DNA from: Deltaproteobacteria bacterium
GTDB taxonomy: Bacteria > Desulfobacterota > Syntrophia > Syntrophales > JACQWR01
Reading direction: 5' to 3'
DNA length: 64,000 bases
NCBI GenBank assembly: GCA_016209105.1
Contig: JACQWR010000011.1
Span: forward strand, 1-64,000
Part shown: positions 26,632-35,687 of the stretch, piece by piece
Layout of the letters: each line of letters opens with the position of its first letter
How positions within the stretch are numbered: the stretch's first letter is position 1
The notes under the pieces: generated by a model
Databases searched by the model: none
The model's input: only the letters and a program-made list of their open reading frames with translations
What the model was told of the DNA's origin: nothing
Translations under genes and position numbers: made by a program

Positions 26632-27654
26632 TTAAGGAGATGTTGATTTACCATGCGCCCCCGGCACAGAAATCTTTTTCAGGAGGTCATCCTTCCTCCT
26701 GACCACAGCCCGCGTTCTGAGTCCGGCCAGCCATTCGGTGTATGCTTTTTCTTCTTTTCGTTTTTTTATATCTGCGAGTATTTTTTCCTTCACCTCGGGA
26801 AAGCTCTTCCTGCCCCCCTCATCCCGGGCAAGTAACTTGAAGATATGGTAGCCGAAGGGGCTCTTTACAACCCGGCTTATCTCGCCGGCAGAAAGAGAAA
26901 AAACTGTTTTGTCAATGACTTCCGGCATCACCCCTCGACTGAAAAAACCGAGATCGCCTCCTAAAGAGGCCTCGGGACCGATAGAAACTTCCCGTGCCAC
27001 CTTGCCGAAATTCTCACCCTTTTTCAATCTCCTCCGGATATCGTCCGCCTTCTTCCCGTCCCGCACAATAATTTGCGCAACATGAACCCTTTTTTCCGCC
27101 GCATACTCCTTCCGGTGCGCATGAAAATACGCTTTCCCCTCCTTCTCCGTGACGGAAACCCGGTTATTGACATCGGCATCAATCAGTTTTTCCAGAAGCA
27201 GGCTATTGCGCAACTCTTCCCGCCAGGCACGGTAATCTATCTTCTCCGCCGCCAGGATTTCATTAAAACTGCCGCCGGAATAATCCTTCTTTATCTGTCT
27301 GATTTTCTGCATTAATTCTTCGTCACGAACGGACAGGGAAAGCTCCCGGGCACGCCCAAGCATGACTTTTTCATTTATGAGCCCGTTTAAAACCTCCTCT
27401 TTCAGGCGCGTTATTTCCGCCTGTTCCAAAACGGCGCTTCCCCCCGAAAGTTTGACCGCCCTTTCCATCTTCTTTTTGAAGTCACGCAGGTATATCTTTT
27501 CCCCGTTTACGGTGGCAACGTCGGCCCGCGGTGATTCGTCGGGTGCGGAACATCCGGAGAGCACAAACAACAGGCAGAGGACGCCGCCCAAAACGGCCGG
27601 CGCCCGCCCGCAGTCGTATAACGGCCCTTTCTTTCTGCGCTGTGCAATGTTCAT
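26632..27654 (-). CDS. PrsA/SurA-like peptidyl-prolyl isomerase lipoprotein
   Basis: 340 residues from the ATG at 27654, which has a GGGGAGG just upstream. A longer reading to 27792 is open but its codons lie in a PR1 repeat. The N-terminus has a hydrophobic stretch ending in LSGC, a lipobox, so it is probably a lipoprotein. A SurA-type N-domain is followed by a parvulin domain with GGDLGFFSRG and SPFGYHIFKL. Together with the next gene it forms a pair of paralogous periplasmic folding factors. Confidence 0.88.
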   Translation of the reverse strand: MNIAQRRKKGPLYDCGRAPAVLGGVLCLLFVLSGCSAPDESPRADVATVNGEKIYLRDFKKKMERAVKLSGGSAVLEQAEITRLKEEVLNGLINEKVMLGRARELSLSVRDEELMQKIRQIKKDYSGGSFNEILAAEKIDYRAWREELRNSLLLEKLIDADVNNRVSVTEKEGKAYFHAHRKEYAAEKRVHVAQIIVRDGKKADDIRRRLKKGENFGKVAREVSIGPEASLGGDLGFFSRGVMPEVIDKTVFSLSAGEISRVVKSPFGYHIFKLLARDEGGRKSFPEVKEKILADIKKRKEEKAYTEWLAGLRTRAVVRRKDDLLKKISVPGAHGKSTSP

Positions 27655-27736
27655 CACCCTCCCCACGCCGCATCCGCCGGAAATACCGTTACCTCTCCGG
27701 CGCCGTTTTCCGCGCATCCCGCGCGGGGACGAAACA

Positions 27737-27785
27737 GTGAAGTTCCCCGCCCCAGGGCGGGGCTTGCAGGGCGCGCCCCCGGTCA
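27737..27785 (+). repeat. Palindromic repeat family PR1, short copy
   Basis: 49 bp: the first hairpin (CCCCGCC/GGCGGGG) joined directly to the right end GCGCGCCCCCGGTCA. The spacer and second hairpin are missing. It lies between mfd and the lipoprotein isomerase gene. Confidence 0.7.
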
Positions 27786-27797
27786 AATGCATCCCGG

Positions 27798-30700
27798 TCA
27801 GTTCATCAGCGCCTGCAACAGCACCTTCGCCTGGCTTACGATTTCATCCGGTTTGAGGCCGGGCAGGGAGACGGTAAGTTTATAATCGGGCGTCAATTTC
27901 ACGTCCTTCCTTCCGCTGCGCGCAAGCCTCATGATCTTCTCCGGTTCCAGGGTACTGTCAGGCCGGAAAACGATAAACAGTTGCTTCCGGTCATATCCCA
28001 TCTTTTTGCCCCTGATAACCTTGAGGAGATTTCTAACACTGATTACTCCGAAAAGATTTTCCAACTCGGGGGGCACAAAGCCATAGCAGTCCTTCATTTC
28101 GTCGTTTATCGCAGCGAGTTCTTCGTCTGTCGCCGCCAGCGAGATCCTTTTATATGTCACAAGCCTTCTCTGGACATCAGGCATGTACTCTTCGGGTATG
28201 AACGCCGGCAATCCGAGGTTGATCTCCGGTTTTATTTCCTCTTCCGGCATCTCTTCCCCTTTCATTTCCCTGATGGTCCTTTCCATCAGTTCCGTATAAA
28301 GCTCATACCCCACCGCCGAGATATGCCCTGACTGGGATACGCCGAGGATATTGCCTCCCCCCCGCAGTTCCAGGTCGTTGGACGCTATCCTGAAGCCCGA
28401 ACCCGGTTCGGAAAAATCCATGATTACCTGAAGCCGCTTCTGCGCATCCCGTGAAAGCATTATCCCCTTGGGGATCAGCAGGTAGGCGGCGGCTTCTTCA
28501 CTCGACCTTCCCACCCGCCCCCGGATCTGATACAACTGCGCCAGTCCGAAGCGGTCGGCGCGGTTGATGATGATCGTGTTTGCCGTGGGGATGTCCAAGC
28601 CGGAACCGATGATCGTCGTGCAAACCAGGGTATTGTACTCCCCTCTGATGAATTTTGCCATGCCTTCCTCAATCTCTCCCGGCTTCATACGACCGTGCAC
28701 GACCCCGATTTTCGCCTCGGGAACGAGTTTTTCCAGCAGGCGGGCCATGCTGAAGATGGACCGCACCCGGTCATGGAGAAAAAAGACACGCCCGTCTCTC
28801 TTCAGTTCTCTGAGTACCGCCTCCCGTATCACCTCCTCGTTGAATTCAAGGACATGGGTTCTGATCGGCTGCCGATCTTCAGGCGGGGTATTGATGATGG
28901 AAAGGTCGCGGACGCCGATGAGCGAAAGGTACAGGGTGCGGGGAATGGGGGTTGCCGTCAGGGTAAGGCAGTCTACCAGGGTCCGCAGCTTCTTCAGCTT
29001 TTCCTTATGACTGACCCCGAAACGTTGCTCTTCATCAATAATCGCCAGCCCCAGTTCCCTGAACGTCACGTCCTTTTGGAGCAGACGGTGCGTACCGATA
29101 ACGATGTCCACCGTACCCGCGGCAAGGCCCTCCAGTACCTGCCGCTGTTCGGCGCGCGTTCGGAAACGGTTCAGGACCTCCACGCGAACGGGATAGTTTT
29201 GCAGACGCCGGGAAAAGGTCTGGTAGTGTTGTTCCGCCAGGATCGTCGTGGGAACAAGCACCGCCACCTGCTTACCGTCCATGGCCGCCCGAAACGACGC
29301 CCGGAGAGCCACCTCGGTTTTGCCGAAACCCGCATCCCCGCATATCAGCCTGTCCATGGGTTTTCCGTCGCTCATATCGAGGTGGATATCCTCGATGGCC
29401 TTCGCCTGATCGGGCGTTTCCTCAAACTCGAACGCAGCACAGAATTCGTCGTAAACACGATCGGGCTGGGGGAAAGAGCGCCGTTCCATAACCTTCCTGA
29501 GCGCATAGATGGAGGCAAGCTCTTCGGCAATCTCCCGTACCGATCTCTTTACCTTCTCTTTCACCGCCTCCCAGGACGTTCCCCCCAATTTGTCCACCCT
29601 CGGCAGGTACCCTTCCGGTCCGATATAACGCTGAACCTGCTCCAGCCGGTCCACCGGTATATAGAGTTTGTCGCCATCCTGGTATTCGAGGAGGAGGAAA
29701 TCATTTTCGATGCCGCCCGCGGCGAGTTTCTTAAGCCCCCGGTAGAGGCCGACACCATGCTCGGTGTGCACTACGTAATCCCCTTCTTTCAGTTCGCCGA
29801 AGGACTGAAGAAAGTAGCCCTCCCGCGCCGCCCTCGTCCTTTTCCGAGAAGTTTTTCTGCCGAAAATATCCTCATCGGTAATAACAACCATCTGCAAACC
29901 GGGAAGATTAAAGCCTCCCGCCAGCTTACCCTGCAGGAGCAACAGTTCTCCCTGATCACGACGTTGTTCCACTTCCGCAACCAGCGTTCGGAAGTCTTCC
30001 AGCCGTTTCAGGGGAAGGCCGTATCTCCCCAGGAGATGGTCTATCCGTTGCATCTCCTGATGCCCAGCGCACAAAAACACCACCAAATATCCGTTCTGAA
30101 GCCATCGTCTGATACGTTCCGCCAGGGGGGCAAGCATGCCCTCATCCCCGCTCTCCCGCAACTGCCCGACTCCGGCCGGACGGAAATCATCATCCATCGC
30201 CAGTTTCACGGAGGGGCCGCCGGGGGGAGCGGCGGTTTCTCCGCCCTCGACACCGAGGGTCAAGCCTTCGAGATACATCTGCTGAAAACGTTCACTGTAG
30301 CCGCCATTCCCCAGAACCCTCTCATCGGAGAGAAAAGCGGTTTCCCGCTCTACGTAAAATTGTCCTGCTCCGGCAGCATTCAGAAGAACATGGTCTATCT
30401 CATTTCTTATCTCTTCCCCCGCCCGCTTGAGCGCCAGAGGATCATCAAAAACGACTAAACTGTTCGCGGGCAGGTAGTCAAAGAAAATCCCCGGGGCCTC
30501 CCGCTCGTCCGAGACGGCGCCGCCGCTTTCCAGGGACTCATAAAAGAGGGAAAGGAAAAGAGGGTTTACCTGGTGCAGAGCTCCATCACCCACCATCTCG
30601 CTGAGGCGGTTCTTTATCGGGGCGGGCAGTTCAAGTTCATTGGCCCGGTAGCGTATATTCCTTACGGCCCGCTGTCTCCTGTCGGCAGACAGGATGATCT

Positions 30701-31388
30701 CCGAGGCGGGGGAAAGCACGAACTCCGCCAGTTCGGCAGTGGAGCGCTGGGACACCGGATCAAAGCGTCTGATTGATTCCAGTTCGTCTCCCACAAACTC
30801 CATCCTGAACGGCATCTCCTCGGTGGGAGGAAAAATATCAATGACGTGCCCCCGCACGCTGAATTCGCCTTTCCCCTCCACGAGGGATACCCTGTTGAAA
30901 CCGCCTGTCAGCAATTTTCCCACAAACTCGTCCCGCGCCAGCGTATCCCCGACGGAAACAGTTTGCAGGTAATCCACAAATACATCCCGGGAAATAACCT
31001 TCTGGATCACGGCCCCCAGGGGAATGACGACCACGGCAGCTTTAACCGCCATTACCCGGTAGAGGACATCTATGCGGGACAGGTACACCTCCCGCTGAAA
31101 GGCAAGCATATCGGCGGGGCCTGTCTCCCAGGGGGGATAAAACAAGACATGCTCAGCTCCCAGAAAAAAGGAAAGGTCCCCGAAGAGGCCTCTTGCCGTC
31201 TTTTCCTCCGGGCCGATCACGATCAATGTCCTTCCCAGGTTCCTGAAAAGGAGCGCAAGGAAAAGGGCGCGCGCCGACCCCTTCAGGCCGCTCACCCGTA
31301 TTTTATTTTCCCCCCTCCCGATCCTTCTGAAGAGCGCTTGGAAGTCCGGATCGCCGGGGAAATTATTTTTTTCTATGATTCTTCTCAT
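27798..31388 (-). CDS. mfd: Transcription-repair coupling factor
   Basis: 1196 residues. The N-terminal UvrB-like module, the RNA polymerase-interaction domain ([16 protein letters not shown]), the RecG-like helicase with Walker [10 protein letters not shown] and DEEQ box, and a C-terminal TRCF domain are all visible in order. It removes RNA polymerase stalled at lesions and recruits UvrA. Length is normal. The two isomerase genes and uvrA follow on the same strand, so the block is probably partly co-transcribed, interrupted by a PR1 repeat. Confidence 0.97.
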   Translation of the reverse strand: MRRIIEKNNFPGDPDFQALFRRIGRGENKIRVSGLKGSARALFLALLFRNLGRTLIVIGPEEKTARGLFGDLSFFLGAEHVLFYPPWETGPADMLAFQREVYLSRIDVLYRVMAVKAAVVVIPLGAVIQKVISRDVFVDYLQTVSVGDTLARDEFVGKLLTGGFNRVSLVEGKGEFSVRGHVIDIFPPTEEMPFRMEFVGDELESIRRFDPVSQRSTAELAEFVLSPASEIILSADRRQRAVRNIRYRANELELPAPIKNRLSEMVGDGALHQVNPLFLSLFYESLESGGAVSDEREAPGIFFDYLPANSLVVFDDPLALKRAGEEIRNEIDHVLLNAAGAGQFYVERETAFLSDERVLGNGGYSERFQQMYLEGLTLGVEGGETAAPPGGPSVKLAMDDDFRPAGVGQLRESGDEGMLAPLAERIRRWLQNGYLVVFLCAGHQEMQRIDHLLGRYGLPLKRLEDFRTLVAEVEQRRDQGELLLLQGKLAGGFNLPGLQMVVITDEDIFGRKTSRKRTRAAREGYFLQSFGELKEGDYVVHTEHGVGLYRGLKKLAAGGIENDFLLLEYQDGDKLYIPVDRLEQVQRYIGPEGYLPRVDKLGGTSWEAVKEKVKRSVREIAEELASIYALRKVMERRSFPQPDRVYDEFCAAFEFEETPDQAKAIEDIHLDMSDGKPMDRLICGDAGFGKTEVALRASFRAAMDGKQVAVLVPTTILAEQHYQTFSRRLQNYPVRVEVLNRFRTRAEQRQVLEGLAAGTVDIVIGTHRLLQKDVTFRELGLAIIDEEQRFGVSHKEKLKKLRTLVDCLTLTATPIPRTLYLSLIGVRDLSIINTPPEDRQPIRTHVLEFNEEVIREAVLRELKRDGRVFFLHDRVRSIFSMARLLEKLVPEAKIGVVHGRMKPGEIEEGMAKFIRGEYNTLVCTTIIGSGLDIPTANTIIINRADRFGLAQLYQIRGRVGRSSEEAAAYLLIPKGIMLSRDAQKRLQVIMDFSEPGSGFRIASNDLELRGGGNILGVSQSGHISAVGYELYTELMERTIREMKGEEMPEEEIKPEINLGLPAFIPEEYMPDVQRRLVTYKRISLAATDEELAAINDEMKDCYGFVPPELENLFGVISVRNLLKVIRGKKMGYDRKQLFIVFRPDSTLEPEKIMRLARSGRKDVKLTPDYKLTVSLPGLKPDEIVSQAKVLLQALMN

Positions 31389-31403
31389 CTATTGGTTCCA
31401 CCC

Positions 31404-31462
31404 TAAATTCGGAAGCAAACGCATTTCCCGCAGTTCCGCTCTGCGGTAAGCAAACGAATGCG
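31404..31462 (-). repeat. Palindromic repeat family PR2, degenerate copy
   Basis: AAATTCGGAAGCAAACGCA and a CCCGCAG/CTGCGG hairpin match the right half of PR2 in reverse, with CAAACG replacing the usual GAGCG in both arms. The paired change suggests compensatory evolution of the stem. Confidence 0.5.
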
Positions 31463-31621
31463 TAACGCTTCTTCCCCTGAAGGAGGGCTTCACGTTAGTC
31501 GGCACAGCGGCCTGCGGCGGCGTCCCTTCCCTCTTCGTGTTCCAGTCGGACGTCGCCTGGTGAACATTTCCACCTATAATATAACCCGCATTAATTCAAG
31601 AGTAAAAAGGCTTCTGCTTTT

Positions 31622-31732
31622 GTGAAGCTTCCCGCCTTTGAGGGCGGGGCTTCCCGGCAAGGAATGTTATTTCTTTCATTGCGCCCCTTAACCCCGCCTT
31701 CAAGGCGGAGCTTGCAGGTGCGCCCCCGGTCA
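31622..31732 (+). repeat. Palindromic repeat family PR1, full copy
   Basis: 111 bp with both hairpins intact: CCCGCC...GGCGGG, then CCCCGCC TTCA AGGCGG. It ends CGCCCCCGGTCA. With the PR2 copy above it accounts for much of the 404-base gap between mfd and the PhnD-like gene; I see no gene in the remainder. Confidence 0.8.
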
Positions 31733-31756
31733 TGTTTCCCCCGTCGGGGAAGTTTC

Positions 31757-31785
31757 TTGACAATAACCTAAGCTTTTGTTAGCCA
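31757..31785 (+). promoter_or_regulatory. Possible promoter of the PhnD-like gene
   Basis: TTGACA (31757) and TAGCCA (31780) are separated by 17 bases. If used, transcription would begin almost at the ATG at 31793, giving a leaderless mRNA. No ribosome site is visible, consistent with that or with a later start. Confidence 0.4.
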
Positions 31786-31792
31786 TATTTTC

Positions 31793-32743
31793 ATGGCGAT
31801 TCGGTCCCGTCAAAAATTGCTGAAAGCGTATCTGTATATCCCGGTCTGCTGTATCGTTGCGGTCCTGGCCCCGACTGTCGTCCATGCAGAAGCGCGAACA
31901 TCGGTCAGCGCCGTAAAAGCTGTGGATAGGAACGGGGAGTTTCTGATCGGTCTCATTCCGGAGCAAAACATCTTCAAGCAGATGGAACGTTACAAACCCA
32001 TCGCCAACTACCTCTCGAAAAAAACCGACCTGAAGATCCGCCTCACGATACTTCCCCGCTACGGGAACATCATCAATAATTTCACCTCCATGGGCATGGA
32101 CGCCGCATTCTTCGGGAGTTTCACGTATGCGATTGCCCATAAGAAACTCGGTGTTGACGTCCTGGCGCGACCGCTCAGCATGAACGGCACGTCAACCTAT
32201 CACGGCCTGATCTTTGTGCGAAGGGATAGCGGCATCACCTCCATTGCAGAGATGCAGGGCAAACGGTTTGCATTCGTGGATAAGGCAACTACGGCAGGGT
32301 ATCTCCTCCCCCTCGCTTATTTTAAGAGGCATGGGAAGAACTACCGGACCTATATGAAGGAAAGCTATTTTACCGGCACCCATGAGGACGCGATATACGA
32401 TGTTCTGAACCACAAAGCGGACATCGGCGCCGCAAAGAACACGGTGTATGAACGGCTGGCGGCAGTGGACGGCAGGATCAAAACCGAACTGGCGGTTCTC
32501 GTGCAATCGCCCGACGTCCCGGAGAACGGCCTTGCCGTAAAGAAGAATCTTGCCGCGGACTTGAAAAGGAAACTGAAGCAGACGCTTCTGGACATGCACC
32601 GCAATCCCGAGGGCGCCTATCTTTTGAAGGATTTTGGCGCGCAGCAGTTCATCGAGACGAAAGACAGCGATTACTTGCCCGTTTATACCTATGCAAACGA
32701 GATCGGCTTGTCCCTTGCCACCTATGACTATATGAACGAATAA
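31793..32743 (+). CDS. PhnD-like periplasmic phosphate/phosphonate-type binding protein
   Basis: 316 residues. A signal peptide (about 1-35, ending VVHA-E) is followed by a PhnD-family fold: IGLIPEQNIFKQMERYKPIANYL, GMDAAFFGSFTYAI, and a GKRFAFVDKATTAGYLLP block that would line the ligand site. No ABC permease or ATPase gene is adjacent, so it is probably a stand-alone sensor-type binding protein. Such genes are often followed by a membrane sensor; here only a decayed start of one remains, overlapping the stop as TAATG. Confidence 0.85.
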   Translation: MAIRSRQKLLKAYLYIPVCCIVAVLAPTVVHAEARTSVSAVKAVDRNGEFLIGLIPEQNIFKQMERYKPIANYLSKKTDLKIRLTILPRYGNIINNFTSMGMDAAFFGSFTYAIAHKKLGVDVLARPLSMNGTSTYHGLIFVRRDSGITSIAEMQGKRFAFVDKATTAGYLLPLAYFKRHGKNYRTYMKESYFTGTHEDAIYDVLNHKADIGAAKNTVYERLAAVDGRIKTELAVLVQSPDVPENGLAVKKNLAADLKRKLKQTLLDMHRNPEGAYLLKDFGAQQFIETKDSDYLPVYTYANEIGLSLATYDYMNE

Positions 32744-32870
32744 TGAGCAAGAAGATCATCATTGCCCTCAGTTGCCTCTTCCCTGTCTACACAGCATCAA
32801 CGTCATCACAATCATTGAGACTGAATACCGTTAAGGATTGAAGACCCTCCGTCGTTCACCGTGAAGCGCT
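32743..32870 (+). pseudogene. Relic of a membrane sensor gene after the PhnD-like gene
   Basis: An ATG overlapping the previous stop opens a frame that reads MSKKIIIALSCLF, typical of a transmembrane start. It runs out at a TGA after 32 codons. In the next frame the sequence continues as INVITIIETEYR before another stop, which resembles the beginning of a kinase or cyclase sensor. This looks like a frameshifted and truncated gene. The evidence is short. Confidence 0.35.
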
Positions 32871-33009
32871 TCAATATTATCCCCCCTGGGTAAAGAGGTT
32901 TATTGAAGGCAATACAAACGAGGCACTTACTGTTGACAAGGATTGGTATTTGAGATAGCCTTTCGCGAAACGTGGCCACGCACAGAGTACACAACCTAAA
33001 GAAAGAAAT

Positions 33010-34251
33010 ATGATTAACGTCGAAAAAGCCCTCAATCAGATACTTGATGCCATTGTTCCTCTCGGTACGGAGAAGATCACCCTTCTGGATGCACTCGGAC
33101 GCGTCACCGGTGAAGATGTTATTGCCGGCCGCGATATACCGCCCAAAGACAACTCAGCCATGGACGGCTATGCGGTTCGTTTTGCGGATATACGGGAAGC
33201 TTCACCGGAAAAGCCTGTTACCCTCAAGGTCATCGAAGACATCCCCGCGGGGACTATCCCCCAAAAGACCGTCGGCGCCGGCGAGGCCTCTCGAATTATG
33301 ACCGGCGCGCCCATACCGGAAGGCGCGGACACCGTCGTAAGAATGGAAGATACCGCAAAGGACGGGCAGAAGGTAAAGATCGTTGCAACCATCAGGAAGG
33401 CTCAGGATATCCGGCGCGCCGGGGAAGACGTTCGGGAAGGAGAAATCGTCATCCCGCGGGGCGGCGTCGTAAGACCGGCCGATGTGGGCATGCTTGCCTC
33501 TCTGGGCCGTTCATTGGTAACCGTATTTCAGCGACCGCTGGTTGCTATCCTGGCCACGGGGGACGAACTTGTGGATATTGATGAAAAACCTTCCCCCTGG
33601 AAAATTGTCAACAGCAACAGCTATTCCCTGGCCGCCCAGGTTCGGGAATGCGGCGCCACGCCTATGCTGGTGGGAATAGCAAAGGACCGGCGCGAAGACC
33701 TGGTTGTAAAATTCAAGGCGGCTATGCGCGGGGATATCATTATTTCCTCAGGCGGCGTTTCGGTAGGGGATTACGACCTCGTAAAGGATATCATGAAGGA
33801 GGTGGGCAACCAGATGCAGTTCTGGCAGGTGGCGATGAAACCGGGGAAACCCCTCGCCTTTGGCGCCATGGGAGGCATTCCCGTTTTCGGGCTTCCCGGC
33901 AACCCCGTTTCGTCCATGGTATCGTTTGAGCAGTTTATCCGCCCCTCGCTCCTCAAGATGATGGGACACAAAAACCTGTTCCGCAGGGCCGTCCGGGCGA
34001 CGCTGAACGATGATATCGTGAAATCGAAGGGCGCACGACACTTTATCCGGGGAAGCGTTACCTGGGCAGAGGGGCGCTACCGCGTCACCACCACGGGCGA
34101 ACAGGGGTCGGGCATCCTCAAATCCATGGTGCGTGCGAACGGCCTGATCGTCCTGCCCGAAGACGTAGGCGCCTGCAAGAAGGGAGACGAAGTTACGGTG
34201 CAGCTCCTCGACAATTCCCTCGATCTGACGCCGCAGCCGGAATACCTATAG
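33010..34251 (+). CDS. moeA: Molybdopterin molybdenumtransferase
   Basis: 413 residues. MoeA inserts molybdate (or tungstate) into adenylated molybdopterin. Visible blocks are the PPKDNSAMDGYAVR opening segment, GAPIPEGADTVVRMED, the MoCF-domain GGVSVGDYDLVKD, KPGKPLAFG and GLPGNPVSSMVSFE. A possible promoter TTGACA lies at about 32934 with a weak -10. It is followed at once by tRNA-Sec. The pairing suggests a demand for selenocysteine-containing Mo/W enzymes such as formate dehydrogenase, none of which is in the window. Confidence 0.96.
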   Translation: MINVEKALNQILDAIVPLGTEKITLLDALGRVTGEDVIAGRDIPPKDNSAMDGYAVRFADIREASPEKPVTLKVIEDIPAGTIPQKTVGAGEASRIMTGAPIPEGADTVVRMEDTAKDGQKVKIVATIRKAQDIRRAGEDVREGEIVIPRGGVVRPADVGMLASLGRSLVTVFQRPLVAILATGDELVDIDEKPSPWKIVNSNSYSLAAQVRECGATPMLVGIAKDRREDLVVKFKAAMRGDIIISSGGVSVGDYDLVKDIMKEVGNQMQFWQVAMKPGKPLAFGAMGGIPVFGLPGNPVSSMVSFEQFIRPSLLKMMGHKNLFRRAVRATLNDDIVKSKGARHFIRGSVTWAEGRYRVTTTGEQGSGILKSMVRANGLIVLPEDVGACKKGDEVTVQLLDNSLDLTPQPEYL

Positions 34252-34271
34252 CCTCTGCAAAGGGACACGAC

Positions 34272-34369
34272 GGAAGTGCCAAGGTCACTGGTGGGCCTCC
34301 CGGACTTCAAATCCGGAGTGGGGGGCTAGTACCCTCCCAGGTGGGTTCGATTCCCATGCACTTCCGCCA
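34272..34369 (+). tRNA. selC: tRNA-Sec (anticodon TCA)
   Basis: 98 nt including an encoded CCA. The acceptor stem has eight pairs (GGAAGTGC/GCACTTCC), as expected for bacterial tRNA-Sec. The anticodon loop CTTCAAA reads UGA (TCA at 34307-34309) on a CCGGA/TCCGG stem. A long variable arm (GGGGGG...CCCTCCC) and a standard TTCGATT T-loop are present. The organism therefore decodes UGA as selenocysteine. selA, selB and selD are not in the window. Confidence 0.97.
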
Positions 34370-34468
34370 TTTTATTAACAAATTTCGCTTTTTATCGAAT
34401 ACATTTCTTTAATCAGACGTTAACCTTCCAGCTTTAGCGTCCCACGCCGGATTTGAAGTCCATTCAAT

Positions 34469-34587
34469 TTGAAGCTCTCCTTGAACAAGCTCAAGGAGAA
34501 TCTTCGATCCTTAAGGAATCGTACTGTTAAGCATTCGCTCGCTTACCCCGCGCAAGCCGCGGGAAATGCGCTCGCTGCAGGATTCAA
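34469..34587 (+). repeat. Palindromic repeat family PR2, full-length copy
   Basis: 119 bp, the best copy. It begins TTGAAGCTCTCC and ends GGATTCAA, so both ends carry an inverted TTGAA. Three internal hairpins are visible: CTCCTTGA/TCAAGGAG, GATCCTTAAGGAATC, and a long stem with AGCGAGCGCA-like arms around CCCCGC/GCGGG. Confidence 0.8.
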
Positions 34588-34680
34588 CAAGCCAACACTA
34601 CCGGGAGAAAACAAACGTCAACTTGTGGTATCGGGAGAAACTGGTCTTTGCGGCTCAAACAAAGATGCGTCATGATTGTC

Positions 34681-34710
34681 TTGACTAGGGGGGTAGGGTT
34701 AGCATAAAAT
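34681..34710 (+). promoter_or_regulatory. Probable sigma-70 promoter
   Basis: TTGACT and TAAAAT are 18 bases apart. It lies 117 bases upstream of the acetyltransferase start, with a short PR2 copy in the leader. Confidence 0.5.
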
Positions 34711-34722
34711 TTGGAACACCCA

Positions 34723-34774
34723 TTGAAGCTCTCCTTGAGCAAGCTGCGACGAATGCGCTCGCTACCGAATTCAA
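34723..34774 (+). repeat. Palindromic repeat family PR2, internally deleted copy
   Basis: 52 bp keeping both ends (TTGAAGCTCTCC and CCGAATTCAA) but missing the middle. It lies in the leader of the acetyltransferase gene. Confidence 0.7.
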
Positions 34775-34826
34775 CGTGCCTTATTGGATCTTAACATATG
34801 ACCCCAAAGAGGAGAAAGGAGCTCCT

Positions 34827-35279
34827 ATGAAAAAGAGCACTATTAAAATCAGACTCATGAAGGTTGACGATTTTGGCGCTGTGGTTCGGATTGACGAGAA
34901 AGTATTTAAGGCTTCCCGGTCGGAGTACTATAAACTGAAGTTTGAAACGGCTGTGCAATCCCCGGATCACTTGCCCACGTCGCTCGTGGCAGAGGAAAAA
35001 GATGGAACGGTGGTAGGGTTTGTAATAGGGGAACTCTATATAGGGGAATACGGTATTACCGAGGGAAAAGCAACCCTGGACACCATCGGCGTTGATCCCG
35101 ATTGCCAGCATAAGGGTATCGGCAAGCAGTTGATTAATGAATTTATGGATCATTTGAAAGCTCTCGGCGTTCAAAAAATAAATACCTTGGTTGACGAGCA
35201 TGATTCCAAGCTGACACATTTCTTCAGCGCGAACAAATTTAGCCCCTCCAAGACCATTAACCTGGAACGAGGCCTTTGA
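34827..35279 (+). CDS. GNAT-family N-acetyltransferase
   Basis: 150 residues from the ATG at 34827, chosen because AAAGGAG lies seven bases upstream; an earlier start at 34776 would run through a repeat. The acetyl-CoA motif A, GVDPDCQHKGIGKQLINEF, is near residue 95, with the preceding beta strand GKATLDTIGV. The acceptor substrate cannot be deduced. It is followed by a small membrane protein gene. Confidence 0.88.
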   Translation: MKKSTIKIRLMKVDDFGAVVRIDEKVFKASRSEYYKLKFETAVQSPDHLPTSLVAEEKDGTVVGFVIGELYIGEYGITEGKATLDTIGVDPDCQHKGIGKQLINEFMDHLKALGVQKINTLVDEHDSKLTHFFSANKFSPSKTINLERGL

Positions 35280-35417
35280 TGTCGGTAGGGGACAGGAATA
35301 CAGCGGAACGGACAAATGCCGGCGCGGAACTCGAACTTTTCCGGCAGGCGGGGGGACGAAACCGGGGCATGGAATTCAAGTATGAAGATATCCCAGGATT
35401 CCACAAAGGAGAATGAG

Positions 35418-35600
35418 GTGTTTCCACAGACTTTCGAATCGTGGGTTTATTTATTGTTCGCCTGTTTTGTAGGATTTTTTATCGGGCAATGGATAAAAAA
35501 GCGACGGGATAAACTCACGCCCCCGATGATGAATACCATCGCCCAAGGAAAGCCTCTTTCAAAAAAGGCACGGCGTAAAGCTCGTAGACTTTCGAAATAA
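35418..35600 (+). CDS. Small basic single-helix membrane protein
   Basis: 60 residues from a GTG at 35418 with AAGGAG six bases upstream; an in-frame ATG at 35382 is the alternative. One hydrophobic helix (about 8-24, SWVYLLFACFVGFFIG) is followed by a strongly basic tail rich in Lys and Arg. I do not recognise a family. Confidence 0.5.
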   Translation: MFPQTFESWVYLLFACFVGFFIGQWIKKRRDKLTPPMMNTIAQGKPLSKKARRKARRLSK

Positions 35601-35687
35601 CGGTTTCCTTGAGAAATGGCGTTGCGCGAGCAAAGAGAAACAGAGACGGAAGCTTTTAATAACTCTGGTTGCGGTTTCCATCAATCC

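Noticed and set aside
27655-27792. N-terminal extension of the lipoprotein isomerase to 27792
   Set aside because: The extra codons run through a PR1 repeat and would bury the lipobox signal peptide far inside the protein. The ATG at 27654 has a ribosome site.
28695-30458. A 587-codon frame on the plus strand opposite mfd
   Set aside because: It is long only because of GC-biased third positions in mfd. No ribosome site or recognisable domain.
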